A stretch of DNA of 64,000 nt from G965195345 sp965277625. Its GTDB lineage: Bacteria; Pseudomonadota; Gammaproteobacteria; CAKMZV01. Every line of letters begins with the position of its first letter. Within the stretch, counting starts at the first letter, position 1. This document shows positions 53,221 to 61,998 of the stretch, in pieces. The stretch spans positions 248,001 to 312,000 of the forward strand of contig OZ255827.1 in the NCBI GenBank assembly GCA_965277625.1, read 5' to 3'. The position numbers and the translations under genes are program-made. The notes beneath the pieces were generated by a model. It did no database searches and had not been told where the DNA came from. It was given only the letters and a program-made list of their open reading frames with translations.

Positions 53221-55089
53221 ATGTCAAAGTCAAAAAAGCACGCTTTTAAAACGGAAGTCAGCCAATTATTGGATCTCATGATCCACTCGCTTTATAGCAA
53301 TAAAGAAATATTTTTGCGCGAGCTCATTTCCAATGCTTCAGATGCTTTAGATAAATTGAGATTTTCAGCCTTGTCTAATAATGATCTATTAGAGAAAGAC
53401 AGCAATTTTGACATTCAAATAATCCCCAATAAAGCCAAAAAAACGCTGGTCATCAGCGACAACGGCATTGGTATGAATGAGGCTGAAGTGCTGGCCAATA
53501 TCGGCACCATTGCCAGCTCAGGGACCAAGATGTTTCTTGATCAATTAAAAGCTGAAGAAGCGCGTGATTCAAATCTGATTGGTCAGTTTGGTGTGGGTTT
53601 TTATTCAACCTTTATGGTGGCTGAAAAAGTTGAAATTCATACCCGCCGTGCAGGTGACAGTCCTGACCAAGGCGTTCGTTGGGTCTCTAAAGGCGATGGT
53701 GAATTCACCTTGGCCGACAAAGCCAAAGCCACCCGCGGTACGACCATCACCCTCAAAATCAAAGACGAATGCAGCGAATTTTTAGATTTATTTAAGCTTA
53801 AAAGCATTGTACATCGCTATTCTGAGCACATCAATTTTCCTGTACAACTGCCCAAAGAAGCGGATAAAAAACCCTTAGAGACGGTCAACAAAGCCGAAGC
53901 GCTTTGGACCAAAAATCCCAAAGAAGTCAGCGATGAAGATTACCAAGGGTTTTACAAAATGGTCGCAACGGATTGGGAAAACCCCTTGTCGTGGATACAC
54001 AGTCGGGTAGAAGGCACGACCGAGTACACCGCTTTGTTGTTTATACCCAATCGTGCCCCCTTTGACTTGTACGAGCGAGACCAAAAGCAAGGCGTTAAGC
54101 TCTATGTTAAGCGCGTGTTCATCATGGAAGACCCCAGCACTTTGTTGCCCAATTATTTGCGCTTCATTCGGGGGATAGTTGACTGTCCCGACTTACCGTT
54201 GAATGTTTCGAGGGAAATCTTGCAAGACAGTCGAATCGTTAAACGCATTCGTTCAGGCTTGGTCAAAAAAATATTAGACAAAATCGAAGCGCTGGCCAAG
54301 GACAATGGCGAGGCTTTTGCCACCTTGATTCAAACCTTTGGCAAAGTGCTGAAAGAAGGGATCATTGAAGATGCTGACAACAAAGAGCGCATCGCTAAAA
54401 TCCTAAGATTTGACTCGATAAATCACAGTGATTTGTCATTGGACGAGTATCTCAAGAATAGAATTGAAGGTCAGGATGACATCTACTTTCTTAGCGCAGA
54501 TTCCAAAATTTCAGCGCTCAATAGTCCGCACCTTGAGGTATTCAAAGAACGCAACATTGATGTCTTATTACTGAGCGACAAGATTGATGAATGGGTGACC
54601 ACCCATCTCACAGAATACGATGGCAAAAAACTACAAGCCGCGAACCAAGCGGGGCTTGTTTTACCCGGCGATAAAAAGCCAGATGACAGCGAGGACAAAG
54701 ACAAAGAACAATCGGCAGATGAAGTTCATCAAGGTTTGTTAGACGCCGTCAAAGAGGCGTTGGGAGACCGGGTTAAAGAAGTCAGAATATCTAATCGATT
54801 GCGTCAATATCCAGCTTGTGTGATCAGCGCTGATGGCGAAATGAACCACCATATGCAACAGATTTTAAAACAAATGGGTCAAGAAATGAACGAGATTAAA
54901 CCCGTGTTAGAGATCAATCCTGAACACAAACTCATACAACATATTGAAAAACACACTGGGGATGAAAATTTCTCAGAATGGTCCAATTTATTATTGGATC
55001 AAGCGCTATTGTCTGAAGGGGCTTCACTGCCGAATCCTGGCGAGTTTGTCCGTCGCATGAACGCCCTTTTTGCTCAACTCATCAAATAA
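53221..55089 (+). CDS. htpG: Molecular chaperone HtpG (Hsp90)
   Basis: 622 residues, normal length. The N-terminal ATPase has FLRELISNASDALDKLRF, SDNGIGM, ASSGT and GQFGVGFYSTFMVA, the GHKL ATP-binding motifs. The middle domain shows LYVKRVFIMED and FIRGIVDCPDLPLNVSREILQ with the catalytic arginine. The C-terminal dimerisation domain ends NALFAQLIK. A short Lys/Asp-rich stretch (about 485-500) sits before it. It remodels client proteins with DnaK under stress in the cytoplasm. The gene is monocistronic; its promoter has a sigma-32-like half-site. Confidence 0.97.
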   Translation: MSKSKKHAFKTEVSQLLDLMIHSLYSNKEIFLRELISNASDALDKLRFSALSNNDLLEKDSNFDIQIIPNKAKKTLVISDNGIGMNEAEVLANIGTIASSGTKMFLDQLKAEEARDSNLIGQFGVGFYSTFMVAEKVEIHTRRAGDSPDQGVRWVSKGDGEFTLADKAKATRGTTITLKIKDECSEFLDLFKLKSIVHRYSEHINFPVQLPKEADKKPLETVNKAEALWTKNPKEVSDEDYQGFYKMVATDWENPLSWIHSRVEGTTEYTALLFIPNRAPFDLYERDQKQGVKLYVKRVFIMEDPSTLLPNYLRFIRGIVDCPDLPLNVSREILQDSRIVKRIRSGLVKKILDKIEALAKDNGEAFATLIQTFGKVLKEGIIEDADNKERIAKILRFDSINHSDLSLDEYLKNRIEGQDDIYFLSADSKISALNSPHLEVFKERNIDVLLLSDKIDEWVTTHLTEYDGKKLQAANQAGLVLPGDKKPDDSEDKDKEQSADEVHQGLLDAVKEALGDRVKEVRISNRLRQYPACVISADGEMNHHMQQILKQMGQEMNEIKPVLEINPEHKLIQHIEKHTGDENFSEWSNLLLDQALLSEGASLPNPGEFVRRMNALFAQLIK

Positions 55090-55144
55090 CAGCTCTAGGC
55101 ACAGACAGCGACGAAATAATCCCTTTGGCTTTGTTTATCAACAG

Positions 55145-55179
55145 CGCCTTTGAACAGAGGCGGGTCGTCATGTTGACGA
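55145..55179. terminator. Hairpins between convergent htpG and lspA
   Basis: CGCCT (55145-55149) with AGGCG (55158-55162), and TCGTCA-TGT-TGACGA (55165-55179). Both are short and lack T-runs; they lie at the ends of two convergent genes, so they may end either transcript. Confidence 0.4.
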
Positions 55180-55737
55180 TCAGCTTTGCTCGGGTTTAGA
55201 TTGCTCGGGTTCAGCTGCTGATTCAGCTTTCTTTGGATCGGGATTTAATAGCGCATCCAAAATGTAGAGCACCACACCAACAGAAATGGCAATGTCCGCC
55301 ACATTGAATGCTGGGAAGTGCCAGTTAAAGGCATGAAAATCAATAAAATCGACCACAAATCCAAGGGCTATTCGATCGATTACATTGCCCACAGCCCCGC
55401 CGAGAATAAGCGCCAGACCTAAGCAAAATAAACGATGGCTCTGCCAAGGTTTTTGACGTAACACCCAAACAATATAAAGCGAAACCAGTACAGCCAAAAT
55501 GCTGAAAAACCAGCGTTGCCATCCGCCCGCATTGCTCAAAAAACTGAATGCAGCGCCCTCGTTATGCAACAAAAAGATGTTTAAAAACGCCGTGAGTTCA
55601 TAAGGCTGAGCGTAGGTAAATAAGAAAGAAGCCAGCCCCTTGGTGAATTGGTCCAATAAAGATATGAATAATGATAGGGGTAAGAGAACTAAACCACTTT
55701 CTAAGTATCGGCTTTTCACGATTTTTGTATCAGGCAT
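55180..55737 (-). CDS. lspA: Lipoprotein signal peptidase (signal peptidase II)
   Basis: 185 residues, four membrane helices. Catalytic Asp121 is in GGAVGNVIDRI and Asp148 in FNVADIAISVG; the N-terminal LDQFTKGLASF and FNIFLLHNEGAAFSFL-like NIFLLHNEGAAFSFL match the family. It cleaves diacylglyceryl-modified prolipoproteins before Cys at the inner membrane, and would process the two giant lipoproteins of this window. The ATG at 55737 overlaps the end of ileS by 8 bp; a frame open to 55761 is less likely to be used. The tail is rich in Glu, Pro and Ser. Confidence 0.95.
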   Translation of the reverse strand: MPDTKIVKSRYLESGLVLLPLSLFISLLDQFTKGLASFLFTYAQPYELTAFLNIFLLHNEGAAFSFLSNAGGWQRWFFSILAVLVSLYIVWVLRQKPWQSHRLFCLGLALILGGAVGNVIDRIALGFVVDFIDFHAFNWHFPAFNVADIAISVGVVLYILDALLNPDPKKAESAAEPEQSKPEQS

Positions 55738-58537
55738 ACAGACGTTTCTCTCCCGAGCCACTCAAATTTATAATTGAACGGTCATCCAATTGCGGGTAAT
55801 CTGGATTTTTATTGACACTTTCCCGACGATGCCAAGAACGCGCACATTTTTCATATTGACTGGCGAAAGCCTGAATGCGAATCCCTTCAATTTCTGTTTC
55901 ATTGGTCTTAGCTGGTGCCTCACTCAAAGGATGGATACGAGCATAAGAGGTGATGAGGATAAAACGTAATTCATCTTCCAATAAGGCTAAGCGATCAAAC
56001 CATTCGTCTGTCACATAGAGGTCAACCTCAGCATCCAATGAGCTGCCTATGTGCCCTTGTTGCCGTAAAACTTCTAATTGCTTGCCTACCATGGTTTTTA
56101 TGCTTTGAATTTGCTGCCAGTATGCGCCATCAAATGACGTGTTATTGGGTAATAGAGTCAAGGCACCGTACCACGATTGGAGGAAGATGGATTCACTTTT
56201 CTGCTTCGGTATGTGACGCCAAATTTCTTCTGCAGTAAATGACAGTATGGGTGCAATCCAGTGGGTCATTGCTTGGATGATATGATACAAGGCCGTTTGC
56301 GCCGATCGTCGAGCCAGGCCATCTTTTTTGGCTGTATAGAGCCGATCTTTGATTATATCAAGGTAGAATCCGCCCATATCGACGGTCGCAAAATTGTGCA
56401 ACTCCTGATAGATCAAATGGAATCGGTAGTCATCGTAAGCTGTGACGATTTTTGTTTGTAAGTGTGCGCTCAGGTCCATGGCCCAACGGTCGAGCCAGAC
56501 CATGTCATCGGGTTTTACACAATCGGTTTCTGGATTAAAATCGTACAAATTACTCAGCATAAATCTGGCGGTATTACGAATACGTCTATAAGCATCTGCT
56601 GTGTACTTGATGATCTCGTCTGAAACGGCCAATTCTTGGCGGTAATCAGAGCTTGCCACCCACAGTCTTAAAATATCGGCGCCATAAGTGTTACAGATTT
56701 TTTGTGGCGCAATCACATTGCCGATGGATTTTGACATTTTGCGGCCGTTTTCATCCACAGTAAAGCCATGGGTCAACAAGCCTTTATACGGAGGCTTGCC
56801 GTGCATGCCCACGCTGGTTAATAAGGAAGATTGAAACCAACCACGATGCTGGTCAGAGCCTTCTAAATATAAATCAGCCGGTATGCTGACCTCATCGCGC
56901 ACATCGCCCACGCCATAGTGGGTCACGCCTGAATCAAACCAGACGTCTAAGATGTCTCGCGTTTGTTCATAATCTGCACTTTCATTTGCCAACCAATCTT
57001 CAGGGCAGCTGTCAAACCAAGCATCAATGCCTTTGAGCGCAACCGCTTCTGCCACCCGCTCCATAATCGCTGCCGTATCGGGGTGCATTTCGCCTGTGAC
57101 TTTATGCGTGAACAATGGAATAGGCACGCCCCAATAGCGCTGTCTTGAAATACACCAATCGGGTCGGTTTTCAATCATGCCTTTTAATCGTGAACGTCCC
57201 CACGACGGGGTAAAGGTCAGTTTATCAATGGCCTCGAGCGCAGGCTCGCGCAATTTGTCCATGCGAATAAACCACTGTGAAGTCGCACGGTAAATCAAGG
57301 GGGTTTTGGTCCGCCAGCAATGGGGGTAGCTGTGTTTGAACAATTCGTGTTTTAACAAGCGCTGATTTTTTTGCAACACTTCAATGATGCCATCTTCGGC
57401 TTTAAACACAAATTGTCCACCAAATAAGGGGACGTCATTGAGAAATACGCCGTTTTCATCTACGGGACAATGGGTGTCCAAGTCGTATTTGAGTCCTATG
57501 TCAAAGTCATCTGGACCGTGTGCCGGCGCAGTGTGAACGCACCCAGTCCCACTTTCTGTGGTCACGTGCTCACCCAATACCATTGGCACAGTACGCCCAT
57601 ATAGCGGATGCTCAAACAACACGCCTTCCATTTCTTTACCGAGGAATGTGGCTTGGATTTGAACAGCCGATTCATCCCATTCATAACGCTGAGCGCATTC
57701 AGTCACCAAGTCTTTTGCCAATAAGTACGAAGCGCCTTTGTAGGCTACTACCACATAATCTAAATCTGCATTCAAACAAATGGCTTGATTGGCGGGCATG
57801 GTCCATGGGGTGGTCGTCCAAATAACCGCAAAAAGCTCGGTAAAATCGATTTTTAGTTGTTGTTTAATGGCTTCTGGATGGTGCGCTTTGAAGGCCACAT
57901 CAATGGCATTAGAGACCTTATCTTCGTACTCAACCTCCGCTTCTGCCAATGCCGATACACAGCCAACACTCCAATAGACTGACTTAACGCCCCTACGCAC
58001 ATGGCCGTTCTTGAGCATTTTTGCCAAGGCCCGAATTTCAGCGGCTTCAAATGAAAAATCTTTGGTCTTGTAAGGTTGTTGCCAATTGCCCATAATGCCC
58101 AAACGTAAAAAATCGGCCTTCTGCCGCTCTATTTGTACATCTGCGTGCTCTCGACATTTTTGGCGGAATGCTTTCTCATCCAACTTTTTGCCGACCTTGC
58201 CGTATTTTTTTTCCATCTGCCACTCAATGGGCAGACCATGACAATCCCAGCCAGGCAGGTAGGGCGCATCCTTGCCATTCATCGATTGTGATTTGACAAT
58301 GATGTCCTTGAGAATTTTATTGAGCGCATGTCCTATATGAATGTCACCATTGGCATAGGGCGGGCCATCGTGCAAAATAAATCTGGGCGCGCCTTGGCGA
58401 TTTTTGCGCAATTTCTGGTAGATGTTTTGTGAATCCCAACGCGCGAGTTGTTTGGGTTCCGCTACCGCTAGATTGCCTCGCATAGGGAAATCTGTTTGCG
58501 GTAAATTAAGGGTGTTTTGGTATTGGTTTTTATCCAT
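55730..58537 (-). CDS. ileS: Isoleucyl-tRNA synthetase, with degenerate C-terminal zinc site
   Basis: 935 residues (E. coli 938). The HIGH motif is at 67-70 (NGDIHIGHALNK) and KMSKS at about 600 (NGRKMSKSIGN); the CP1 editing domain includes TTTPWTMPANQAI and the WCISRQRYWGVPIP segment follows. The C-terminal zinc finger is damaged: of the four cysteines known in E. coli (901, 904, 921, 924), only the first remains (Cys898); the others are Ser901, Asp918 and Ser921, while the surrounding residues WH, GEKR and the final A still align. It charges tRNA-Ile. It is coupled to lspA by overlap, as in many proteobacteria. Confidence 0.96.
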   Translation of the reverse strand: MDKNQYQNTLNLPQTDFPMRGNLAVAEPKQLARWDSQNIYQKLRKNRQGAPRFILHDGPPYANGDIHIGHALNKILKDIIVKSQSMNGKDAPYLPGWDCHGLPIEWQMEKKYGKVGKKLDEKAFRQKCREHADVQIERQKADFLRLGIMGNWQQPYKTKDFSFEAAEIRALAKMLKNGHVRRGVKSVYWSVGCVSALAEAEVEYEDKVSNAIDVAFKAHHPEAIKQQLKIDFTELFAVIWTTTPWTMPANQAICLNADLDYVVVAYKGASYLLAKDLVTECAQRYEWDESAVQIQATFLGKEMEGVLFEHPLYGRTVPMVLGEHVTTESGTGCVHTAPAHGPDDFDIGLKYDLDTHCPVDENGVFLNDVPLFGGQFVFKAEDGIIEVLQKNQRLLKHELFKHSYPHCWRTKTPLIYRATSQWFIRMDKLREPALEAIDKLTFTPSWGRSRLKGMIENRPDWCISRQRYWGVPIPLFTHKVTGEMHPDTAAIMERVAEAVALKGIDAWFDSCPEDWLANESADYEQTRDILDVWFDSGVTHYGVGDVRDEVSIPADLYLEGSDQHRGWFQSSLLTSVGMHGKPPYKGLLTHGFTVDENGRKMSKSIGNVIAPQKICNTYGADILRLWVASSDYRQELAVSDEIIKYTADAYRRIRNTARFMLSNLYDFNPETDCVKPDDMVWLDRWAMDLSAHLQTKIVTAYDDYRFHLIYQELHNFATVDMGGFYLDIIKDRLYTAKKDGLARRSAQTALYHIIQAMTHWIAPILSFTAEEIWRHIPKQKSESIFLQSWYGALTLLPNNTSFDGAYWQQIQSIKTMVGKQLEVLRQQGHIGSSLDAEVDLYVTDEWFDRLALLEDELRFILITSYARIHPLSEAPAKTNETEIEGIRIQAFASQYEKCARSWHRRESVNKNPDYPQLDDRSIINLSGSGEKRLYA

Positions 58538-58944
58538 GGGTTTAGTGCGTTTTCGAATCGTAGTGTTTATTCAATTAATTAAAAGGGGTTATGCATCGAC
58601 GTGTTTAAAAAGTGTTATGACTAAAGCGTTGGTAGGCATGTACAAAGTTAATGGAAAGGTCACTGTCAGTTGGCCATATTTGGCATGGGTTTGGCTGATT
58701 TGAAATAAGCCTCAATATTAGTTCTAATTATACTATCAAACAGCGGGGGTACTCAAACCTTTCAACAGCAAAAGAGGACGAGATTTTACCTGCTTTGAAA
58801 GGGTTCGCGCTTAATCCATCCTGTTGTAAGCGATGTACAACGATCTATGAATTCAAATGTGGCACTTTATGGGAAAATCGAATCATCGGAGCCTCGGCGA
58901 ACGTTTTTTATTAAACATTTTTTAGCAAGGTATAATACGCGACT
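58538..58944. other. 400-bp gap between ileS and bioB with a small inverted repeat
   Basis: It holds divergent promoters. GTTGTA (58823-58828) and TACAAC (58836-58841) form a 6-bp inverted repeat with 7 nt between, some 105 bp before bioB. I do not see the BirA operator of E. coli. No gene or RNA is recognised here. Confidence 0.35.
58931..58936 (+). promoter_or_regulatory. -10 element placed 8 nt before the bioB start codon
   Basis: A perfect TATAAT with a weak -35 (TTATTA, 17 bp upstream). The ATG of bioB begins 8 nt after it. AAGG lies before the -10 and could not be on the message. Confidence 0.6.
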
Positions 58945-59994
58945 ATGGAAGCCACGATCAGTTCATTAAATCAATCACAACCGTCTAGCCACTTAATGGG
59001 TGAGCGACAACTGGGTGTAGTCGCACACGACTGGACTGTCGCAGAAATCAGATCGCTGCTTTCACAACCATTCAATGACTTGATTTTCTCTGCGCAACAG
59101 GTGCACAGGCAGTATTTTGATGCCAATGAAATTCAAGTGAGCACCTTATGTAATATTAAATCAGGCGGTTGTGCCGAGGATTGTGCATATTGTTCGCAAA
59201 GTGCGCGCTACGACACAGGCATTGAAAAAGAGCGAATGATGGCATTGAGCGAGGTTATTGAAAAAGCCAAATCAGCCAAAGAAGCGGGTGCTACCAGATT
59301 TTGTATGGGCGCTGCGTGGCGGAATCCTAAAGGGAGACAGCTGGTTGATGTGGTTGATATGATCAAAGAAGTGAAAGCCTTGGATCTGGAAGTTTGTGCC
59401 ACACTGGGCATGTTAGACAGTGAGCAAGCTAAAGTCCTCTATGAAGCTGGATTGGACTACTACAATCATAATTTAGATACTTCAGAAGCTTATTATCCTA
59501 AAGTCATCACGACTCGAACATTCCAAGATCGTTTGGACACCTTAGAAGCCGTTCGTCAACAAGGCATGAAAGTCTGCAGTGGCGCAATCATTGGCATGGG
59601 CGAAGCCCCCCAAGATCGGGCCGAATTATTGCGTACTTTTGCCAACTTGCCCACGCACCCTGAAAGCGTTCCAATCAATTTGTTGGTGCCTATAGAAGGC
59701 ACACCCATGGCTAAGATGCGTGATAAAACAGAGCCTTTTGAATTCATTCGCGTCATCGCTTGTGCGCGTTTATTGATGCCCCAGTCGCGCGTTCGATTAT
59801 CGGCAGGGCGTAATGAAATGAGCGAGCAAACACAAGCATTGTGCTTCCTTGCTGGGGCAAATTCCATTTTTTATGGCGATCAATTGCTGACCACAGATAA
59901 TCCCAAAGCCAATGCAGACAAAGCATTATTAGACAAATTGGGCATGTACATGCAGTCCTCTAATTTGGCCAAAGAGGCAGTAAAAACAGCTTAA
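58945..59994 (+). CDS. bioB: Biotin synthase
   Basis: 349 residues. The radical-SAM cluster motif CxxxCxxC is Cys76-Cys80-Cys83 (GGCAEDCAYCSQS). MGAAWRNPKGRQL, LEVCATLGMLD, YNHNLDTSEAYYPKVITTR and LSAGRNEMSEQTQALCFLAGANSIFYGD are the SAM, [2Fe-2S] and dethiobiotin contacts. It inserts sulfur into dethiobiotin. Compared with E. coli, the N-terminus carries about 25 extra unconserved residues. The ATG is preceded by TATAAT-N8 and no Shine-Dalgarno, which suggests leaderless translation. It overlaps bioF by one base (TAATG). Confidence 0.95.
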   Translation: MEATISSLNQSQPSSHLMGERQLGVVAHDWTVAEIRSLLSQPFNDLIFSAQQVHRQYFDANEIQVSTLCNIKSGGCAEDCAYCSQSARYDTGIEKERMMALSEVIEKAKSAKEAGATRFCMGAAWRNPKGRQLVDVVDMIKEVKALDLEVCATLGMLDSEQAKVLYEAGLDYYNHNLDTSEAYYPKVITTRTFQDRLDTLEAVRQQGMKVCSGAIIGMGEAPQDRAELLRTFANLPTHPESVPINLLVPIEGTPMAKMRDKTEPFEFIRVIACARLLMPQSRVRLSAGRNEMSEQTQALCFLAGANSIFYGDQLLTTDNPKANADKALLDKLGMYMQSSNLAKEAVKTA

Positions 59995-61163
59995 TGCCAA
60001 CCTCATCATTGATGAAGCAGGCGCAATGGCTGGCCGATCGACAAGCCCAAGGACTCTATAGGCAAACCTATGTTCGACAAGGGCAACACACCAATCAAAT
60101 CATCCACAAAGGCTGTTCGTACCTGGGATTCTGCTCGAACGATTATTTGGGTTTAGCCAATCATCCAGCCGTCGTCTCTGCCTGTCAACAAGGCATCAAG
60201 CAATATGGTTTAGGCGCTACATCGGCGCATCTAATCAGTGGCCACAGCGAAGCACACGAACAGTTAGAGCAAGCTTTTGCCGATTTTATTGGTGTGGAAT
60301 CAGCCTTGCTGTTTTCAACAGGTTATATGGCAAATTTGGGTGTGCTGAGTGGCTTGGCGGAACGTTTTGATGAGATCTATTCAGACAAATTAAATCATGC
60401 CTCTCTCATTGATGGGGCTAAGTTATCAGGGGCACGAACCAAACGTTACCGTCATAGTGACGTGGCACAATTACAAAAAATGCTCGCTGCTAGCACGGCA
60501 CAAGCTTGGATTGTATCGGATGGGGTTTTCTCAATGGATGGTGATATTGCAGCATTGGACAAAATTGTTGCCATTGCGCGCAACGCCAGTGCAGGGCTTT
60601 ATGTGGATGACGCACACGGCTTTGGAATTTATGGGGCGGGGCGTGGACTGTTTGCGCATTTTAATCAAACCATTGATGAAACCACTTTATACATGGCGAC
60701 CTTGGGCAAGGCCGTCGGCGTTTCTGGTGCCATTGTTGGCGGTCATACAGCCATGATTGATGTCCTAAGGCAAAAAGCACGCAGTTGGATTTATACCACT
60801 GCCATGCCGCCCGCGCTCAGTGTGGCGGCCATGAAGTCATTGCAAATCATTCGTGGTGAAGAAGGTTGTGCATTACGCCGCCGATTGACCCAAAATATTC
60901 AATTATTACGTGAAGGATTAATGCAGCAAGGTTGGTCCTTATTGGCTTCAGATTCGGCCATACAGCCGATCATGATTGGTGACTCCGAGCAGGCGCTAAA
61001 TCTGTCTAACCAACTCAAACAAATGGGTTACTGGGTGCCAGCCATACGCCCACCCACAGTGCCACAGCCGCGCTTGCGTATTACTTTGACGGCAAATCAC
61101 ACCGAATCAGAAGTGCTTCAGTTTGTTGAGGCCCTAAGCGCGCTTCAACCGCAAACTCAGTGA
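59994..61163 (+). CDS. bioF: 8-amino-7-oxononanoate synthase
   Basis: 389 residues, normal length for this PLP enzyme. It has FCSNDYLGLANHPAV, GAGATSAHLISGH-like YGLGATSAHLISGH, DEIYSDKLNHASLIDGA, YVDDAHGFGIYGAGRG and the PLP lysine in TLGKAVGVSGA (about residue 238). It condenses pimeloyl-ACP with alanine in biotin synthesis. It starts on the A of the bioB stop codon (TAATG), so the two are coupled. bioC, bioD and bioH are not next to it; a maf gene follows after 7 bp. Confidence 0.94.
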   Translation: MPTSSLMKQAQWLADRQAQGLYRQTYVRQGQHTNQIIHKGCSYLGFCSNDYLGLANHPAVVSACQQGIKQYGLGATSAHLISGHSEAHEQLEQAFADFIGVESALLFSTGYMANLGVLSGLAERFDEIYSDKLNHASLIDGAKLSGARTKRYRHSDVAQLQKMLAASTAQAWIVSDGVFSMDGDIAALDKIVAIARNASAGLYVDDAHGFGIYGAGRGLFAHFNQTIDETTLYMATLGKAVGVSGAIVGGHTAMIDVLRQKARSWIYTTAMPPALSVAAMKSLQIIRGEEGCALRRRLTQNIQLLREGLMQQGWSLLASDSAIQPIMIGDSEQALNLSNQLKQMGYWVPAIRPPTVPQPRLRITLTANHTESEVLQFVEALSALQPQTQ

Positions 61164-61170
61164 GGGCCAA

Positions 61171-61785
61171 ATGACTCAAATCATTCTCGCTTCAGCTTCG
61201 CCAGCTCGAAAAGCTTTATTACAAAGGTTAAAACAGCCTTTTACTTGTCAGCCGGCGAACATTGATGAATCTCGTCGGGTGGGCGAGGACATAGAAGTCT
61301 TTGTTCAACGTTTAGCCTTAGAGAAAGCACAAAAAATTGCCCAAGCCAAGCCCAACAGCATAATAATTGGCAGCGATGAAGTCATGGTCAATCTGGATAA
61401 AGACCCCCAAAAACACATAGGCAAACCGCACACCAAACAAAGAGCCATCGAGGATTTATTGCATGCGTCAGCTTGCCACATCCAATTTTTGACCGCTTTG
61501 TGCGTCATTCATCAGGATCGTCAATGGTCGTGCCTAAGGCGCACAGACATTCAGCTAAAGTCATTGAGCCAGGCGAATATTGAATATTATATAGAACAGG
61601 ATCAACCGCTTTCGTGTGCCGGGGCATTTCGATCAGAAGGCTTGGGCATTGCCTTATGCACCACTTTACACGAAGAAGAACCCGGTTCACTGATGGGACT
61701 GCCCCTGCTCAGTGTGTGTGAATTTCTCCAACAAGCCGGAATATCTGTGCTGAGGCCCTATGTTCAACCCATGGATCACAAGTGA
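61171..61785 (+). CDS. Maf family nucleotide pyrophosphatase (YceF-like)
   Basis: 204 residues. The start IILASASPARKALLQRL is the Maf signature; IIIGSDEVMVN holds the catalytic Asp; LSCAGAFRSEGLGIAL and GSLMGLPLLSVCEFL are the other conserved parts, and read closest to E. coli YceF (m7GTP pyrophosphatase). By family it hydrolyses modified or non-canonical nucleoside triphosphates as house-cleaning. The usual GSDQV reads GSDEV here. It is third in a bioB-bioF-maf unit, an arrangement I do not know from E. coli. Confidence 0.88.
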   Translation: MTQIILASASPARKALLQRLKQPFTCQPANIDESRRVGEDIEVFVQRLALEKAQKIAQAKPNSIIIGSDEVMVNLDKDPQKHIGKPHTKQRAIEDLLHASACHIQFLTALCVIHQDRQWSCLRRTDIQLKSLSQANIEYYIEQDQPLSCAGAFRSEGLGIALCTTLHEEEPGSLMGLPLLSVCEFLQQAGISVLRPYVQPMDHK

Positions 61786-61895
61786 AGGATTTGCTGTGCG
61801 AGGGGTTAGAATGCCACACAATATTGTGCTCAGACTGAATTTCAAGCCGCAAAAATGATCATACACGGCGCTCTGCTAATTTGTCATCTTTCAGG

Positions 61896-61901
61896 TATAA
61901 T
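61896..61901 (+). promoter_or_regulatory. rpoD: Possible -10 of the rpoD promoter
   Basis: TATAAT in the context CAGGTATAATCC, about 100 bp before the rpoD ATG. The -35 at the right distance is poor. The sequence around it resembles that at bioB (AAGGTATAATAC). No Shine-Dalgarno is apparent before the ATG at 61999. Confidence 0.4.
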
Positions 61902-61998
61902 CCCCGTCCCTAAAATTCTTGGTAAAAAATGTGGTTTTGGAAGCAACGACACGTATCAAGAGATAACTTAATTCAATAACGCCTAAATAAATACGCCC

